From Limnomonas spitsbergensis (Eukaryota > Chlorophyta > Chlorophyceae > Chlamydomonadales): DNA of 64,000 bases. Shown one piece after another: positions 42,101-54,300 of this stretch. A model generated the notes under the pieces. The model saw only the letters and a list, made by a program, of their open reading frames with translations. It had not been told where the DNA came from and made no database searches. Position numbers and translations under genes: made by a program. How positions within the stretch are numbered: position 1 is the stretch's first letter; each line of letters starts with the position of its first letter. The DNA is taken from the NCBI GenBank assembly GCA_037349105.1, contig JAYJMM010000079.1, forward strand, positions 1,178,001 to 1,242,000. Direction: 5' to 3'.

Positions 42101-42706
42101 CAAGATGTGCCACACAGCCATGACTGAAACCTGCAGTCATGCAGTCATGTCTGCAGTTCAGATGGTATATGTGGGTGGCGATGCTGAAATTACACCATGA
42201 CCTTGTTTCATTCCTGTCATGTGCGCTCCCTAAATGTTTCACCCTGTTGCTTTCAGCCCAAGGAAGGTGAATGAGAATGTCCAATATGATATTTATCAAA
42301 TGGTCCCTGATGCTTGCCTCTCAGGACATTGACAGTGGTCATGTGTGGAAGGACGTGGATGCCCCGCCCATTGGTGTCAACTACTGGAAGTTGGGCGAGA
42401 ATGCCAAGATGCGCGACCTGATCTTGGCTGTACGAGCTGACGAGGCCTGCCACTCAAAGGTGAGGGCTTCACATCCGCAGCTGGCGCCCTGCCCATAACA
42501 TTCTCATTTGCTCTTGGAATCAAGGCGTCCTTTCTTGTAACCCCCATGCGTAGTGTCACATATCCATATTTTCGTACCCCCATGCCCATGTCTGAAATGG
42601 ATGTTTTCACCCATTTGATACCTAGGTGAATCATGTGCTCTCTGAGCTGAAGCCCAACGATGACAATCCGTTTGTGGCTGGTCACACCACCACTGCTAAA
42701 TACTGA
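39108..42706 (+). CDS. AOX: Mitochondrial alternative oxidase, 9 exons, 357 aa
   Basis: Exons are 39108-39419, 40037-40150, 40358-40428, 40668-40753, 41130-41203, 41524-41610, 41901-42014, 42325-42459 and 42626-42706. All are GT-AG with closed phase. The enzyme oxidises ubiquinol and reduces O2 to water on the matrix face of the inner mitochondrial membrane, bypassing complexes III and IV. The first 45 residues are Arg/Ser/Ala-rich, as in a mitochondrial presequence. The conserved set is present: TGYRHNKP (164-170), [10 protein letters not shown] with ligand Glu184, AENERMHL with Glu223 and His226, [11 protein letters not shown] (271-281), and RADEACH with Glu326 and His329. All di-iron ligands are therefore in place. 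Exon 7 encodes a hydrophobic membrane-binding segment ([15 protein letters not shown]). Introns are short (about 200-620 bp) and free of arrays, unlike both neighbours. Confidence 0.97.
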
Positions 42707-43640
42707 GCAGCATCTGGCAGCGACCGGCGCCTAGCACAATATGTTGCATTGCTAGTTGAGCACTAACACTGACATTTACAACCGGCTTCTGCTGGCTGGT
42801 GTTGTTAAACTTTTCCCTTGGCTGTGGAGGATTTCTTAAGGGCTGGGTTAGTAGAGTGCCGTGTGTGTACGTGATCGGACATCATTGAGAGACTAGTCTG
42901 TCTTCAAATATCCAGGCCTTGTTTTCTTGATCAAGAGCTTCCAGAGATCTCAAAACATTGTCAGTTCTGAGAGACTCGCTGTTTCGGGCAAAGAAGCTTA
43001 CCGATTATGAAGAGCTGTTTCTGCACTTGCACACCCTGTTCAGGATCAAATTCCTGCCCTTTTCATCGGCCTCTGTACAAAGTGCTTTCTTCTCCTCTAG
43101 TTTCTGTTCAGTTCTTGTCACCATCGATGCTTCTTCAGTCTCTGTTTTTTCACAACTGTCCTGTTTTTGTAGGCTGGTCGCATACCATTATAAGGTCCTG
43201 AAAGTCCAATCTGTAGTTTGATCTGTCTTTGTATGATCTAAACTGTAGACCAGCAAGATTTGATCAATTTTAGTCTTGCCCGTTTTGTAACTCAAAAAAG
43301 ATAAAATGTAGCGTATGTCCAATGGCAAATGCTAGACCTTGACCTACTTCATTACATATCTTATGAATCGTAAGTTGTGAGTGACTAATCGCCTCTGGGT
43401 CTTGAAGAAAAAACCCCCAAAAAGCGCCCAGCCATCTGGCAGGAGTGGCAAAGAGGAAAATGAAGATACAGATCAAAAGCTCCCACAAATGATTAATTTT
43501 AGACCCGTCATTCATCACTTGTCCTGAAGTTGCATTCCCAGGCGGCGAGTGTCAGCTAACGCTTGTCACAGGACCTGTTTTATAAGGACTTCTGTGCCCC
43601 AAGTCCAGCAGAAACTGAAATAGCCTAGAGCCGCAGATTC
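42707..43640. other. Downstream of alternative oxidase, no further gene seen
   Basis: Probable 3' untranslated and intergenic sequence. Open frames are short and unrecognised. A TGTAA sequence, a common poly(A) signal in green algae, occurs at about 43286, but it is far from the stop and I do not assign it. Confidence 0.4.
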
Positions 43641-43650
43641 ACCTGTTTTA

Positions 43651-43770
43651 ATGACGTTACACCTCTAGGCCTTCTTTCCCTCTTACCTTGAGTTTATTTT
43701 CTTCCAACGGGGGAGTTCGACGCCCACGTGGCCGAGCCATTTTGTGCAAGGCCCACCAGTGTTATGTCAT
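43651..43770. mobile_element. MITE-like element, family D, about 120 bp
   Basis: The left end AATGACGTTACACCTCTAGG is inverted at the right end, GGCCCACCAGTGTTATGTCA. The inner part carries CGCCCACGTGGCCGAGCC. A second single end of the family lies at about 43988-44035. Confidence 0.8.
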
Positions 43771-44049
43771 TGACCTCTGGGCCACTCTGAAAAGAAGCTC
43801 GGACATGTCGGCAAACAAAAAGCCAGCTAGGAAAGTCGAGAGAGAAGGCTCAAGAGGAAAGAACAAATACGCAAGTTCACACACCAAACAGGTACAATCG
43901 TGTCATCAGCCCTTTCACTACCTTGCGGATTGGCAAAGCTATGCAGCTCCCCAAATGACCATAGCAAGCTGAGCTACGTAGGTCTGTGATGTAACACCGG
44001 TAGGCACTGCTAAAAACTCGGCCGTGAGGGGCTGGTAGCGGATAGAGCA

Positions 44050-45120
44050 ACCTAAATTCCAGCTGCAATACTCATGGGTACAGGACCCTGGTGCTGCCAT
44101 GCCAACCTCCTAGTGTTCAGGGTTCAGAATCATGAGGGGTCAGGACCATGGAACCCAGCAACCCGATCAATGCCACAGCCATAGCCACATCCTAGGTGAT
44201 GGGGGCCACCAACTTGAAACCCATTGTCCTTTACAAGGGGCGGACCCTCCCATTTTGGATTGCTTGGCGGTTAGATCCCTCAACCATTGGGTTTAGATGC
44301 CTGTCAGGGCAAGTAACAATCGGTCAAATGAACAAACACACAAATTGATGTGCTGGTATGCGTGTGTAAGGGCCAGGTACATGACCCGCAGCCATGTGAT
44401 TGACAACCGAGCACCTCGTTTCAAAGCAAGTCGCTGTTAAAGTCGAGGGTAAGTTGCCCTACCGGTCCTGTCGCCCCATCTCCACTGTCGAAAAGGGCAA
44501 TGTTGCATGGCTCGTGAAGTATGCACTGCGGCAGGTCTCCTCGGTCAATCTGCCTCAGCCGCTGTCATCAGTAAGCATCCGTGTCAAGGCTAATGACATA
44601 ATGTTAAATGCTGAATTTTGCTGTAGCTGGTAGGATCTACCCATATTGGGGAGGACCAGGTAGATGACCTGGGCTGTAGTGCGCACTATTTACCCGGAAT
44701 CTCCACCGATGATATTTTATCCCGGTACATGCATTCCCATCCATCAGAATCCTATGAGCGCAGCTCATTTCATGCAAGCATCAGTCAATTTCCCCTTGTC
44801 CTGCATCTACCGTTACATGGGATTTGTGTAGGTATCTTCAGACCGGGAGCTTTCGAGCAAAAAACTCAGCAGGCCTGACCAGTCTACGTAACGTAGACAT
44901 TGCAAATAACAGAATCTGTGAGCGTCCAGCGTGGAGGGAGGAAGATAATGGTAAGAAAACGCCAACTGTGCCTTTGCGCGATTCAAATTCGATGGACACC
45001 ACCAGGGCCAGCACCAGTAATCCAACCCCAGGCACAGCATATTAGAAGGTCCGCAGCTCACGGCATTTCCAGCTGTCGTCCAAAACTTCGCCAAGTTTCC
45101 CTGTTCCTCACATCGCCATG
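44050..45120. other. Intergenic region before HSP110, one unrecognised open frame
   Basis: A plus-strand frame at 44400-44633 (77 codons) has fairly balanced composition but no recognisable domain, and splice-like GTAAG sequences interrupt it. I do not call it a gene. Confidence 0.3.
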
Positions 45121-45214
45121 TTCTGGAAGGTGCATCCCGAGCCCGGGTAGGGTTTCTAGGGGGGCGAGCGACGAATCATTCCCGAACCTTCTCCCTCGTC
45201 GCTCCCGAACCTTC
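45121..45214 (+). promoter_or_regulatory. Heat-shock element cluster upstream of HSP110
   Basis: Positions 45179-45191 read TTCCCGAACCTTC, a perfect three-module heat-shock element (nTTCnnGAAnnTTCn). Two-module matches occur at 45121-45128 (TTCTGGAA) and 45207-45214 (GAACCTTC). They lie 165-258 bp upstream of the HSP110 start codon, a normal distance for heat-shock factor binding. Confidence 0.8.
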
Positions 45215-45378
45215 TCGTATTGAGCCGCCCACGTTTAACCTTGTCTATCTATTGCTGCCAGATCACACCACGTCTTATTCCACAACTCATTTGCTGTTAA
45301 TTCCCTTGGCTTTTCCACGAGTCTGCTGCCCTCTTCGCCTCCGCTGCCCCTCTTGAAAACAAACGTTGTCCGTTCGCC

Positions 45379-48300
45379 ATGTCCGTAGTGGGAATTGATG
45401 TCGGGAATGATACCTCTTGCGTCGCCCTGGCTCGCAAGAGGGGAATCGGTAAGTTTAATATTAATATTCAAACTAGCGGCGGCATGCGTGTCGCCTTGCA
45501 GCTGCGCGCTAGTGAGGCCGGCGCCCAGATCCGCTCCTACTGACGCCACTGCGTTGAACGGCGCAGACGTCCTCATGAACAAGGAGAGCAAGCGTGAGAC
45601 CCCAGCGGTTGTTAACTTCGGCGACAAGATGGTGCGTTGCCAGTCTAGAGATGCCGTAACAAGCATCTACACCCGACTGATCTGTGACGGCTGGGGGAGC
45701 ATCTAGATCTACTGCATGGGGGCATGCACACATTGAAGGATGTTTAAAGAGGGTTCAACCAGTAGTAGTGAAACTGTTAAATTAATTTGTGAGAGGCCTT
45801 ATGTAAGTGAACGGGCAAGACGATCGGGTCATCACTCACTGACATGGCTGAATCAAGCGACGGCTGGCTGAGTGCCGCCCCTCAGTTTATGTGCAAACGG
45901 CAGTCTTCTACATCTTGAATTTTCTCCCGTCCCGCATGATCGGTGTACAGTCATTAGCTTAAAGTCCCCCATGAAGCAGCAGAGACCCTATCGCCAGGGC
46001 GCCTCAACTTGGTTGCTGGCAGCTCAAATATAGAGTAGCATGCTGCACGCATGTTCTGCCGGGCCTCTGCCACCAGACCCCCCCCACTCCCACGACATTC
46101 AGCCATGCAAAATACTGGCACATGAAGATACTTAACAACCGCCTCCCCTTGCTGTCCGGCACGCAGAGGTTTGTTGGCACGGACGGCTCTGCCAAGTTCG
46201 CCCTGGCCCCTGAGCGGACTATCCACCAGCTGAAGCGACTGATGGGCAAGCAGTTTAGCTCGCCAGCCCTGCAGGAGGACATGCAGAAGCTGCCTTTCCT
46301 GGTGACCGAGGCCCCTAACGGCGGCTGCCTGGTCAACGTGACCTTCTGCGGCGAGAAGGTGTCCTTCACTCCGGAGCAGGTGAACAGCTAAGGGCTTTTA
46401 AATAGAAGGGGAAGCAGGACTGGGGAGGAGAGGAGCAGGGCATGGAGGAAAAGGAGATCATTACAGGGAAAGGACATGGGAGAAGCCCAGGAGCGGAAAT
46501 ATACTGCAAAGGTGTCGACAGGGCAGCATGTGAGCAGCATGGGTTTGTCAAAAGAGCTGAGGGAGTTGAGGGGCAGGGTAGGGGAGGTGAGCAGGCGGTC
46601 GGATAAGGAGCAGGCCAGGGAGGCAGTGTTAGGAAGCGGCATGGGGGTCGTCAAAGACAGAGGAGCAGAGGAACAGGGTTGGGCAGGAGGACAGGGGGGC
46701 GATAAGCAGCACATTAAAGCATGCCAAGAGAGCGGCGCTGGGGATCACCTCTGGGTTAGTCGAGAGAGAGATCCTTGGAGCCGAGATTCAGCCCATGAAT
46801 GTTGAAAATAAAGATTTTAAGAGCTAGAAGGCTTGGCACTCGAGTTCTCAAAAGGGAGAGGGCTTGGAAGCGGAATTTGATTGCACAGTTGTTGGGAGCG
46901 TGGGGCTTGAGCGAGAGAAAGGGAAGGGTACAGGGCACAGGTGCATGGGGAGGAAGGGAAGGGTATACTGTTCTTGGAACAGGCAGGCCACGAGGGGTCC
47001 GCCTCCAGAAATTTACCTGGATCAGGGCACGGGTGAAGAGGGTAGGAATGCCTGGGTCGACACCAAGACGCCTTAGACAGGCAACGCTGTGCACCCTTTG
47101 CGACTTACCTTCTGTGTTGACCTCAAACAAGGGTCACTGCATTTGTAGCAGACTTGCCTTGGCTGGCTGCTCCCAAATGTTGAAAAGGGTTGTTGGAGGA
47201 TGAACGTCTGGGTATAAATGTAAGCATTCCACTTCCAATTTCAGCTGGGAAGAAATTCCTCTTGGATGTTATTAATTTCACATTCATTTAACACAGTATG
47301 TGTGGTCAACTCCGTTTGTTTGTTGTGGTTGGCTACGTTCCGATAATCGAAGATCTTCAGGAACCAATCTGAGATATACATTGCAATTTTCAACCCGGGA
47401 CGAGTATTGAACGCTCGCTTTTTGAATGTGTGGGAAAGCGCTTTTCTCCTGCTGGTCGTAGATAATACGGTGGACCGGACACACGTAGATTTTTCATCTA
47501 CCGATTATTTTATGCAAGATTCTGATGGTATGAACTGCAGCATGATTCCGCCCGTCTCACCCTCCCTCGCTCGCCCACCCTCGCTCACCCACCCCTGCCC
47601 TCGCCCGCCCACCCTCGCTCGCCATCCCTCGCTCGCCCACCCTGTCTCACCCTCCCTCGCTCGCCCTGCAGGTGATGGCCATGCTGCTGGTGGATCAGAA
47701 GCACATTGTGGAGGTGGAGGCGGGCACCACGGTGACGGACTGCGTGATAGCCGTCCCCGCCTACTACGATGAGGCGGAGCGGTATGCAATGCTCAACGCG
47801 GCATCCATCGCTGGACTCAACTGCTTGCGGTAAGCCGTGCTGCTAATGCCCGTAGGCCTGGATTGTCTGGGGGACTAAGGGGGTCCATACTCCATAGCCA
47901 CATACCCGGTTTATCTCATTTATCTTTATCATTTATCTTATTGTGATTTGCCCAAGAATGGAGTAAATGCCAAGAAAATGAATGGCTTTAGTCCCTGGGC
48001 CACAATTAGTGAGCAAGTATTGAAGATGGAATCTCGGGGCTGGAAATCGATAGTGGAGCGATGCAGCGAATTTGCGCGTGGTGCCTTGAAGGATTTGCAA
48101 GCCTGCCTTTAGTGGGGATGTGGGGAGCAGTCTTTTAATGCTTTGGGATTTAGGGGAATAAGGGCTCCTCAGTGCTCACGGCACTCGGTTGCAGGCACTT
48201 GGAAGCGAGGTCATGAATAATAATCATACCGGATATTACCTTATTTAACACTAACTCATGGATATCTCCTCCCTATGGACTTGCCAGGGACCACACTAGG

Positions 48301-51300
48301 CATGATTCCTCACTCACCTGGATCCTCACTGGTGATGGACTTAAGCAGTGTTTCTTTTTTCGTGACTCAGCTACATGTCAGCTACACTCAGGCCACCAAC
48401 CTAAGGCCTCGTTTGTGGACAGCCATGCTGATCTGGCCGCCAGGCATAGTTTTGTCCAGGTTTGGTCCCGATCGCGCCCTTTGCTGCCGTGGGGCGTCCA
48501 GCTTCAGGTGGATTTGCAGCTGGAAGGAAATACATGGACCAGGGCCTTTCAGGAATTCAGGGCCTTCCAGGAATTCAGACCGTCAAAGCACTCGTCAGTT
48601 TGTTGAATTTGAATTGGCCTTCAGTTCTCGATCCAAACCGCAGGGTGCCTAGCGAGTTGCTGCTGAAGGAGGTTGTCGTTGTGAGCCAGTGCATAGCTAA
48701 CGTCTGCATGGCCAAGCTCTGCATGGCTAACGTCTGCCTGGCCAACATCTGCCTGGCCAATGTCTGCATGGCTGACCTCCTCCTTGTATCCTCCCCCCTC
48801 AGGCTCTTAAACGAGACCACTGCCACCGCCCTGGCCTATGGTATCTACAAGACAGACCTGTCGGAGACGGACGCCGTGAACGTAGCGTTTGTTGACGTGG
48901 GCCACTGTGCCACCCAGGTGAGGAAGATGCAGTGATAATCAAGGGGGGTCGGGGAGGGTGGAGCAGCAGGTGAGGGAGGAGGGGCAGGCTGCACGTGACA
49001 GTGAGGTGTACAAGCAGGCAGGTGAGAGATACAGGGCAAAAGCTGAGTGTAGCTGACACGATTCTGAGTCACAATCAAAGATCTTCGTGGTCTGGGAGTC
49101 AAACAAGTCGTCAGGCATATGAACTGGGAGCCGAAAGAGACAGGAGTGGATCAGTCGCGAGTCGAATCAATTGCTTGAGGGGGGTAGCATGAGGTCCATC
49201 CATGACCAAACGTGCCATGGCTGGCAGGCAGCATTACGTGGCTCCTGCTAGGCTCAAACCGAGAGGGAGGGTTGGGAGGAGGCCTGCAGATGGTCTGGTG
49301 TAACATGAGGAAATGGCATTGAATGGGCTGCTGCTGCAGAAGGTGGTGTGGAGCCTTGCTGCATTCTGATGACACACAGCAAGAGATGGAATTTTATGGG
49401 GTTTAAGGCCTGGTGTCCCCCCTTGGAATTTTATGGGCTGGTATTCCAGAGGGAGGGGTGGGAGGACGCCTGTCTTCTGGGAAGAGTCGCAGTCGGTGCA
49501 TGGAGGTCCTAATTGAAATCACAGGTTATGAGCTTCACAGGGCAGGCGGAGCAGCTCAAGGGCAGGCGTAGCAGCTCAAAATTTGTGTGATGGATGAGTT
49601 GTTGTGTGTGTCAGGAAGTCAGCCTTTAGGGACAGTGAACGTGGGGCTGGAGGTTACTGAAGGCTGACGTCTTCATGGCACTCGAGTCGACCTTGCTGAC
49701 CAATGTGTTTTGTTGAAGATAATTACTCTTTAGCCAGCCCTAGTGGCAAACCCTGGCAGGCAGGCGACTGGCGTCACTGAAGCGACCCAAATGACATTTG
49801 CCGGCTCAAGTTTAGTCGAAACAAAAACCTTGTCATGCTGATGATGGTTCCTCCTCGCATTGAGGCCTGTATGCAGCCTTTTAAGGATAATGCTGGCTGT
49901 GCAGGTCTCCATTGTATCTCTGAAGAAGTCGGGCATGATCGTCCGCTCACATACGTGGGACCGCAACCTTGGAGGCAGGCAAGTACTGACGGTTAATGAG
50001 GCGGCAGTGACCTTGCTAGGCTCGGGTGTTGTTTTAGTCACAATAAGGGACGCATCCTTGGCAGCAGGGCAGGAATAATAAGGACACCAAAACCAAGGAG
50101 ACGGTGACCTTATGAGATTGAAATAATTGAATGCACCTTTCACAAAGACATGTAGTCACCCAGTAAAAAGACGTCAAATCTTGTGATGTTTCACTACTTG
50201 TGCACCCCGTGTGTGACTCTTGCCCCCTCCTCCATTTGCAGGGATATCGATGAGGTGATGTTCGACCACTTCTGCGCTGAGTTCCTGCCCAAGTTCAAGA
50301 TCGACATCAAGAGCAACAAGAAGGCGTCACTGAAGCTCCGCGTGGCTGTGGAGAAGGTGCGGGATGCACTTGTCACACACATTCAGCTTACTTCACTCCC
50401 CTGCCTGGAGCTGTGCATGGGCATGCACACATTGTCACGGACAGACAAGCACTGCTGGCTCCTGCCAGGCATATGTCCGCCATGCTTTTACCTGCTGCTC
50501 AGATGACGATGGTCCATGCCAACTGCAACATGTTGTAACAAAACACATGCAGGTTGCCAGCTACTGTGTCCAGATTCCGAAGTTCTGCACAGCCCTGCCA
50601 CGTCCCATACTCACCCCACACTTGTTTCCAAACATTCACACATCACACGCATTCAATTCACACTCCATACTCGACACACACACGCAACCTGGGTCCCGTC
50701 CTCGAGCCCTGCCTTTTGCCTGCTGTTGTCCTTAGATGAAGAAGATGCTCAGCGCCAACTTTGACGCCCCTATCAACATTGATTGTATCATGGAGGACAC
50801 GGATGTGCGAGGAGCCATGAACCGCGAGATCTTTGAGGGCCTTTGCGCACCCATCTTCGCCCGGTTCAGGGATCCCATGGACAGGGTGAGATTTGTGTGG
50901 GGGAGTGTGTGAACAAGAGGGGGGGGTGTCTGCTGGAGGGGTGCCCAGAAAATGTGTGACCTTGAAGAGCCTTTGCGCACCCATGTTTGCCCGGTTCAGG
51001 GATCCCATGGACAGGGTGAGATGTGTAGGGGTTGTGTGAAAAGGGGGGGGGGTCTGCTTGAGGGGTTTGAAAAAGGGGGGGGCTGCTGAAGGGGTGCTCA
51101 TAAATGTAAGATTTTGAATGACCTTTTTGCACCCATCTTCGTCGGCGGTAAGGATCCCATCCCCAGGGAGGCAGTGAGCACAGGATTGTGAGGAGGGGCT
51201 GAGAGGGTGAAGAAGTGTGTGGAAGGCTTCTGAGAGGGTGGAGGGAGTGGGGGGGAAGGGGTGAAGAGGATGTAGGAGTGTGCGGAGGGCTACTGGAGGG

Positions 51301-54300
51301 AACCATTTAGTGTGGGGTGGGGCTGCTGTTATGATTGCCTTGGCTAAAAGCCTTTTTTTGCTGCAATAGTCAAGGAGCCTTCAACCAGATGCTGAGGTGT
51401 GCCTTCTGATGTAGCTGGTGTGAAGCTGGAGTGCGGTTACCACCGTCCCTCCCCCTGCAGGCCCTTGCTGAGGCGGGACTCACGCCCGAGGACATCAGCA
51501 GTGTGGAGATCGTGGGGTCCAGCACGCGCATCCCCGCCATCGCAAAGCAAGTGGAGGAGGCCTTCAAGCGCGCACCCAGCCGCACCATGAACACAAAGGA
51601 GTGCGTGTCACGCGGCTGCGCGCTGCAGTGCGCCATGCTCAGCCCAGTCTTCAAGGTAGGACTGGGCGGGGCGGAGGGGGGAGGGGATGACGGGGGAGGG
51701 AAGGAGGCTGCAGTACGCCATGCTCAGCCCAGTCTTCAAGGTAGGACTGGGCGGGGCGGAGGGGGGTAGGGGATGGCGGAGGGACGGAGGCTGCCATGCG
51801 CAGCCCTGTCTTCAAGGTAGGACTGGGCAGGGCGGAGGGGGGGTGGGGGGGGGCAGAGGGACGGAGGCTGCCATGCTCAGCCCTGTCTTCAAGGTAGGAC
51901 TGGGCAGGGCGGAGAGGGGGGCACGTGACGGGGGAGGGGAGGAGGCTGCCATGCTCAGCCCTGTCTTCAAGGTAGAACAAGGCGGGGCGGAGGGGGGGAG
52001 GGGATGGCGGAGGGACGGAGGCTGCCATGCTCAGCCCTGTCTTCAAGGTAGGACTGGGCAGGGCGGAGGGGGGGGGCGCGTGACGGGGGAGGGGAGGAGG
52101 CTGCCATGCTCAGCCCTGTCTTCAAGGTAGGACAAGGTGGGGCGGAGGGGGGGAGGGGATGGCGGAGGGACGGAGGCTGCCATGCTCAGCCCAGTCTTCA
52201 AGGTAGGACTGGGCGGGGCGGAGAGGGGGGGGGGGATGGCGGAGGGACGGAGGCTGCCATGCTCAGCCCTGTCTTCAAGGTAGAACAAGGCGGGGCGGAG
52301 GGGGGGGGCGTGTGACGGGGAGGGAAGGAGGCTGCCATGCTCAGCCATGTTCAAGGTAGGACTGGGCGGGGTGGAGAGGGGGGGTGGGCATGTGACAGGG
52401 GAGGGAAGGCGGCTGCCATGCTCAGCCCTGTCCTCAAGGTAGGGTGGGGCGGAGAGGGGGGGGGGAGGCTGCAGAGGGACGGAGGCTGCCATGCTCAGCC
52501 CTGTCTTTAAGGTAGAACAAGGCGGGGCGGAGGGGGGGGGGGGGCGTGTGACAGGGGAGGGAAGGAGGCTGCCATGCTCAGCCCTGTCTTCAAGGTTGAA
52601 CAAGGCGGGGCGGAGGGGGGGGGCGTGTGACGTGGGAGGGACGGAGGCTGCCATGCTCAGCCCTGTCTTTAAGGTAGAACAAGGCGGGGCGGAGGGGGGG
52701 GGAGGGGATGACGGAGGCTGCCTTGCCAAATGATAAGTTGCGCTCTGTAGCATTAGTACTGTCATGTGTGTATTGTGATACCCAGTATTTGTGATACCCA
52801 GTATATAAGCACTGTACTTCACTGGTATATAAGTACTGTCCTTCACTGGTGCGTGATTTGTGATCCCCGGTATTTAAGTACTGTACTTGACTGGTATATA
52901 AGTACTGTACTTCACTGGTGTGCCCTCGAGGACCTTGATCCAGGTCTTAACCCTGACCTGTCAGCTCCTCTGACCTAGGTCTCAACTTGCAACGCTTCAC
53001 CCTACACTCCTCTGACCTAGGTTTAAACCCGATACCCTGCCCTCCTCTGACCTAGGTATAAACCCTAAACCCTGCCCTCCTCTGACCTAGGAATAAACCC
53101 TTCACTCTTAACCCTGCCCTCTTTTGACACGCAGGTCCGTGAGTTTGATGTGGAGGATGCCTGCCCCTACATGATCGAGTTCCGCTGGGACCGAGACGGC
53201 GAGGTTACCTCCCAGGTCCTGTTTGAAAAGAACTCGCCCTTCCCCGCCAGCAAGAGCCTCACGCTGCTCCGAAACCAGCCCTTCAAGGTGGAGGCCATGG
53301 TTCCGGAGCTGAACACCAAGATCGGAGAGTACGAGGTGGGTGGGCAGCAGGGTATGTTCTTTCTTGACTCGGCTGCATGGCAGGTACCCAGGCCAAAGGC
53401 CCCATTTGTGGCAAGCCTTGCTCTGCTTAAGGCGCCACTGGCAGGCCGTTCCGGGTCTGGTCGCAATCGGGCCTTTTGCGGCCACTGGGCGGCCTTCATA
53501 AGTTGGACTTGAAGACAGAAAAAGAAACACTGGCAGGCCGCATTTCTGTTCACATACCGTACAGCGGGTTTCACTCCGCGTTTAATTAATTCCTCGCGGG
53601 GGGCGCGGAGTACATGCGCGATAGAATATTAAAAAGCAACTACTTTGGGGGGTTCGCAGAGTAGTGTTTCCGGCACACAATATAGAAAATTCCAGCTGCG
53701 CGTGTGCGGAGTACCGGTATGGTACTTTTTTGCTGCTCGACGAATTTGATATAATTGTTCTGAGAAAGGATGCGCGGAGTCTATCCGGTTTTACGGTATT
53801 AGTTAAGGGTTATTCTAAACTCTAACAATGGTGGGCAGCCTTCCTGGTCTCAGCCCTCCACCAACATAAAAATACAACATTTCCCCTGTATTTACCCTTG
53901 TTGGGCTTCTTCCTGATTGATGTGCCCAAAGGCCTGTTTGAGGCCAGACCTTGAACCACCGGCTGTCACTGATGCTCAGCATGACAAATCGCGCTTGCTC
54001 AGTTTCATTAACCTCCTTGCGACCTCTGGCTGGTGGCTAGGAGGTTAATGAAACTGGGCTGAAATTGTATTGAAATGTAGCTGGAATCTGATCGGAATGT
54101 AGCTAAATGTGGCTGGAATCTTAGCGAAGTGTAGCTGAAATGTAGCAGGAACCTAAGAAGTGAAATAAAGCTTGATTCTAGTCAAGCCAGAGCAGGCAAT
54201 TCACTGATCTGTAGCAGCGTCTCCCACCCTCCCATGATGTTGATGCCGAACCATTACACGCCCTTCGAACCTTCCCCCCCTTCAGATTGGGCCGTTTGAG

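Noticed and set aside
44400..44633. 77-codon plus-strand frame between alternative oxidase and HSP110
   Set aside because: No domain, no homologous pattern and internal splice-like signals; not enough evidence for a gene.
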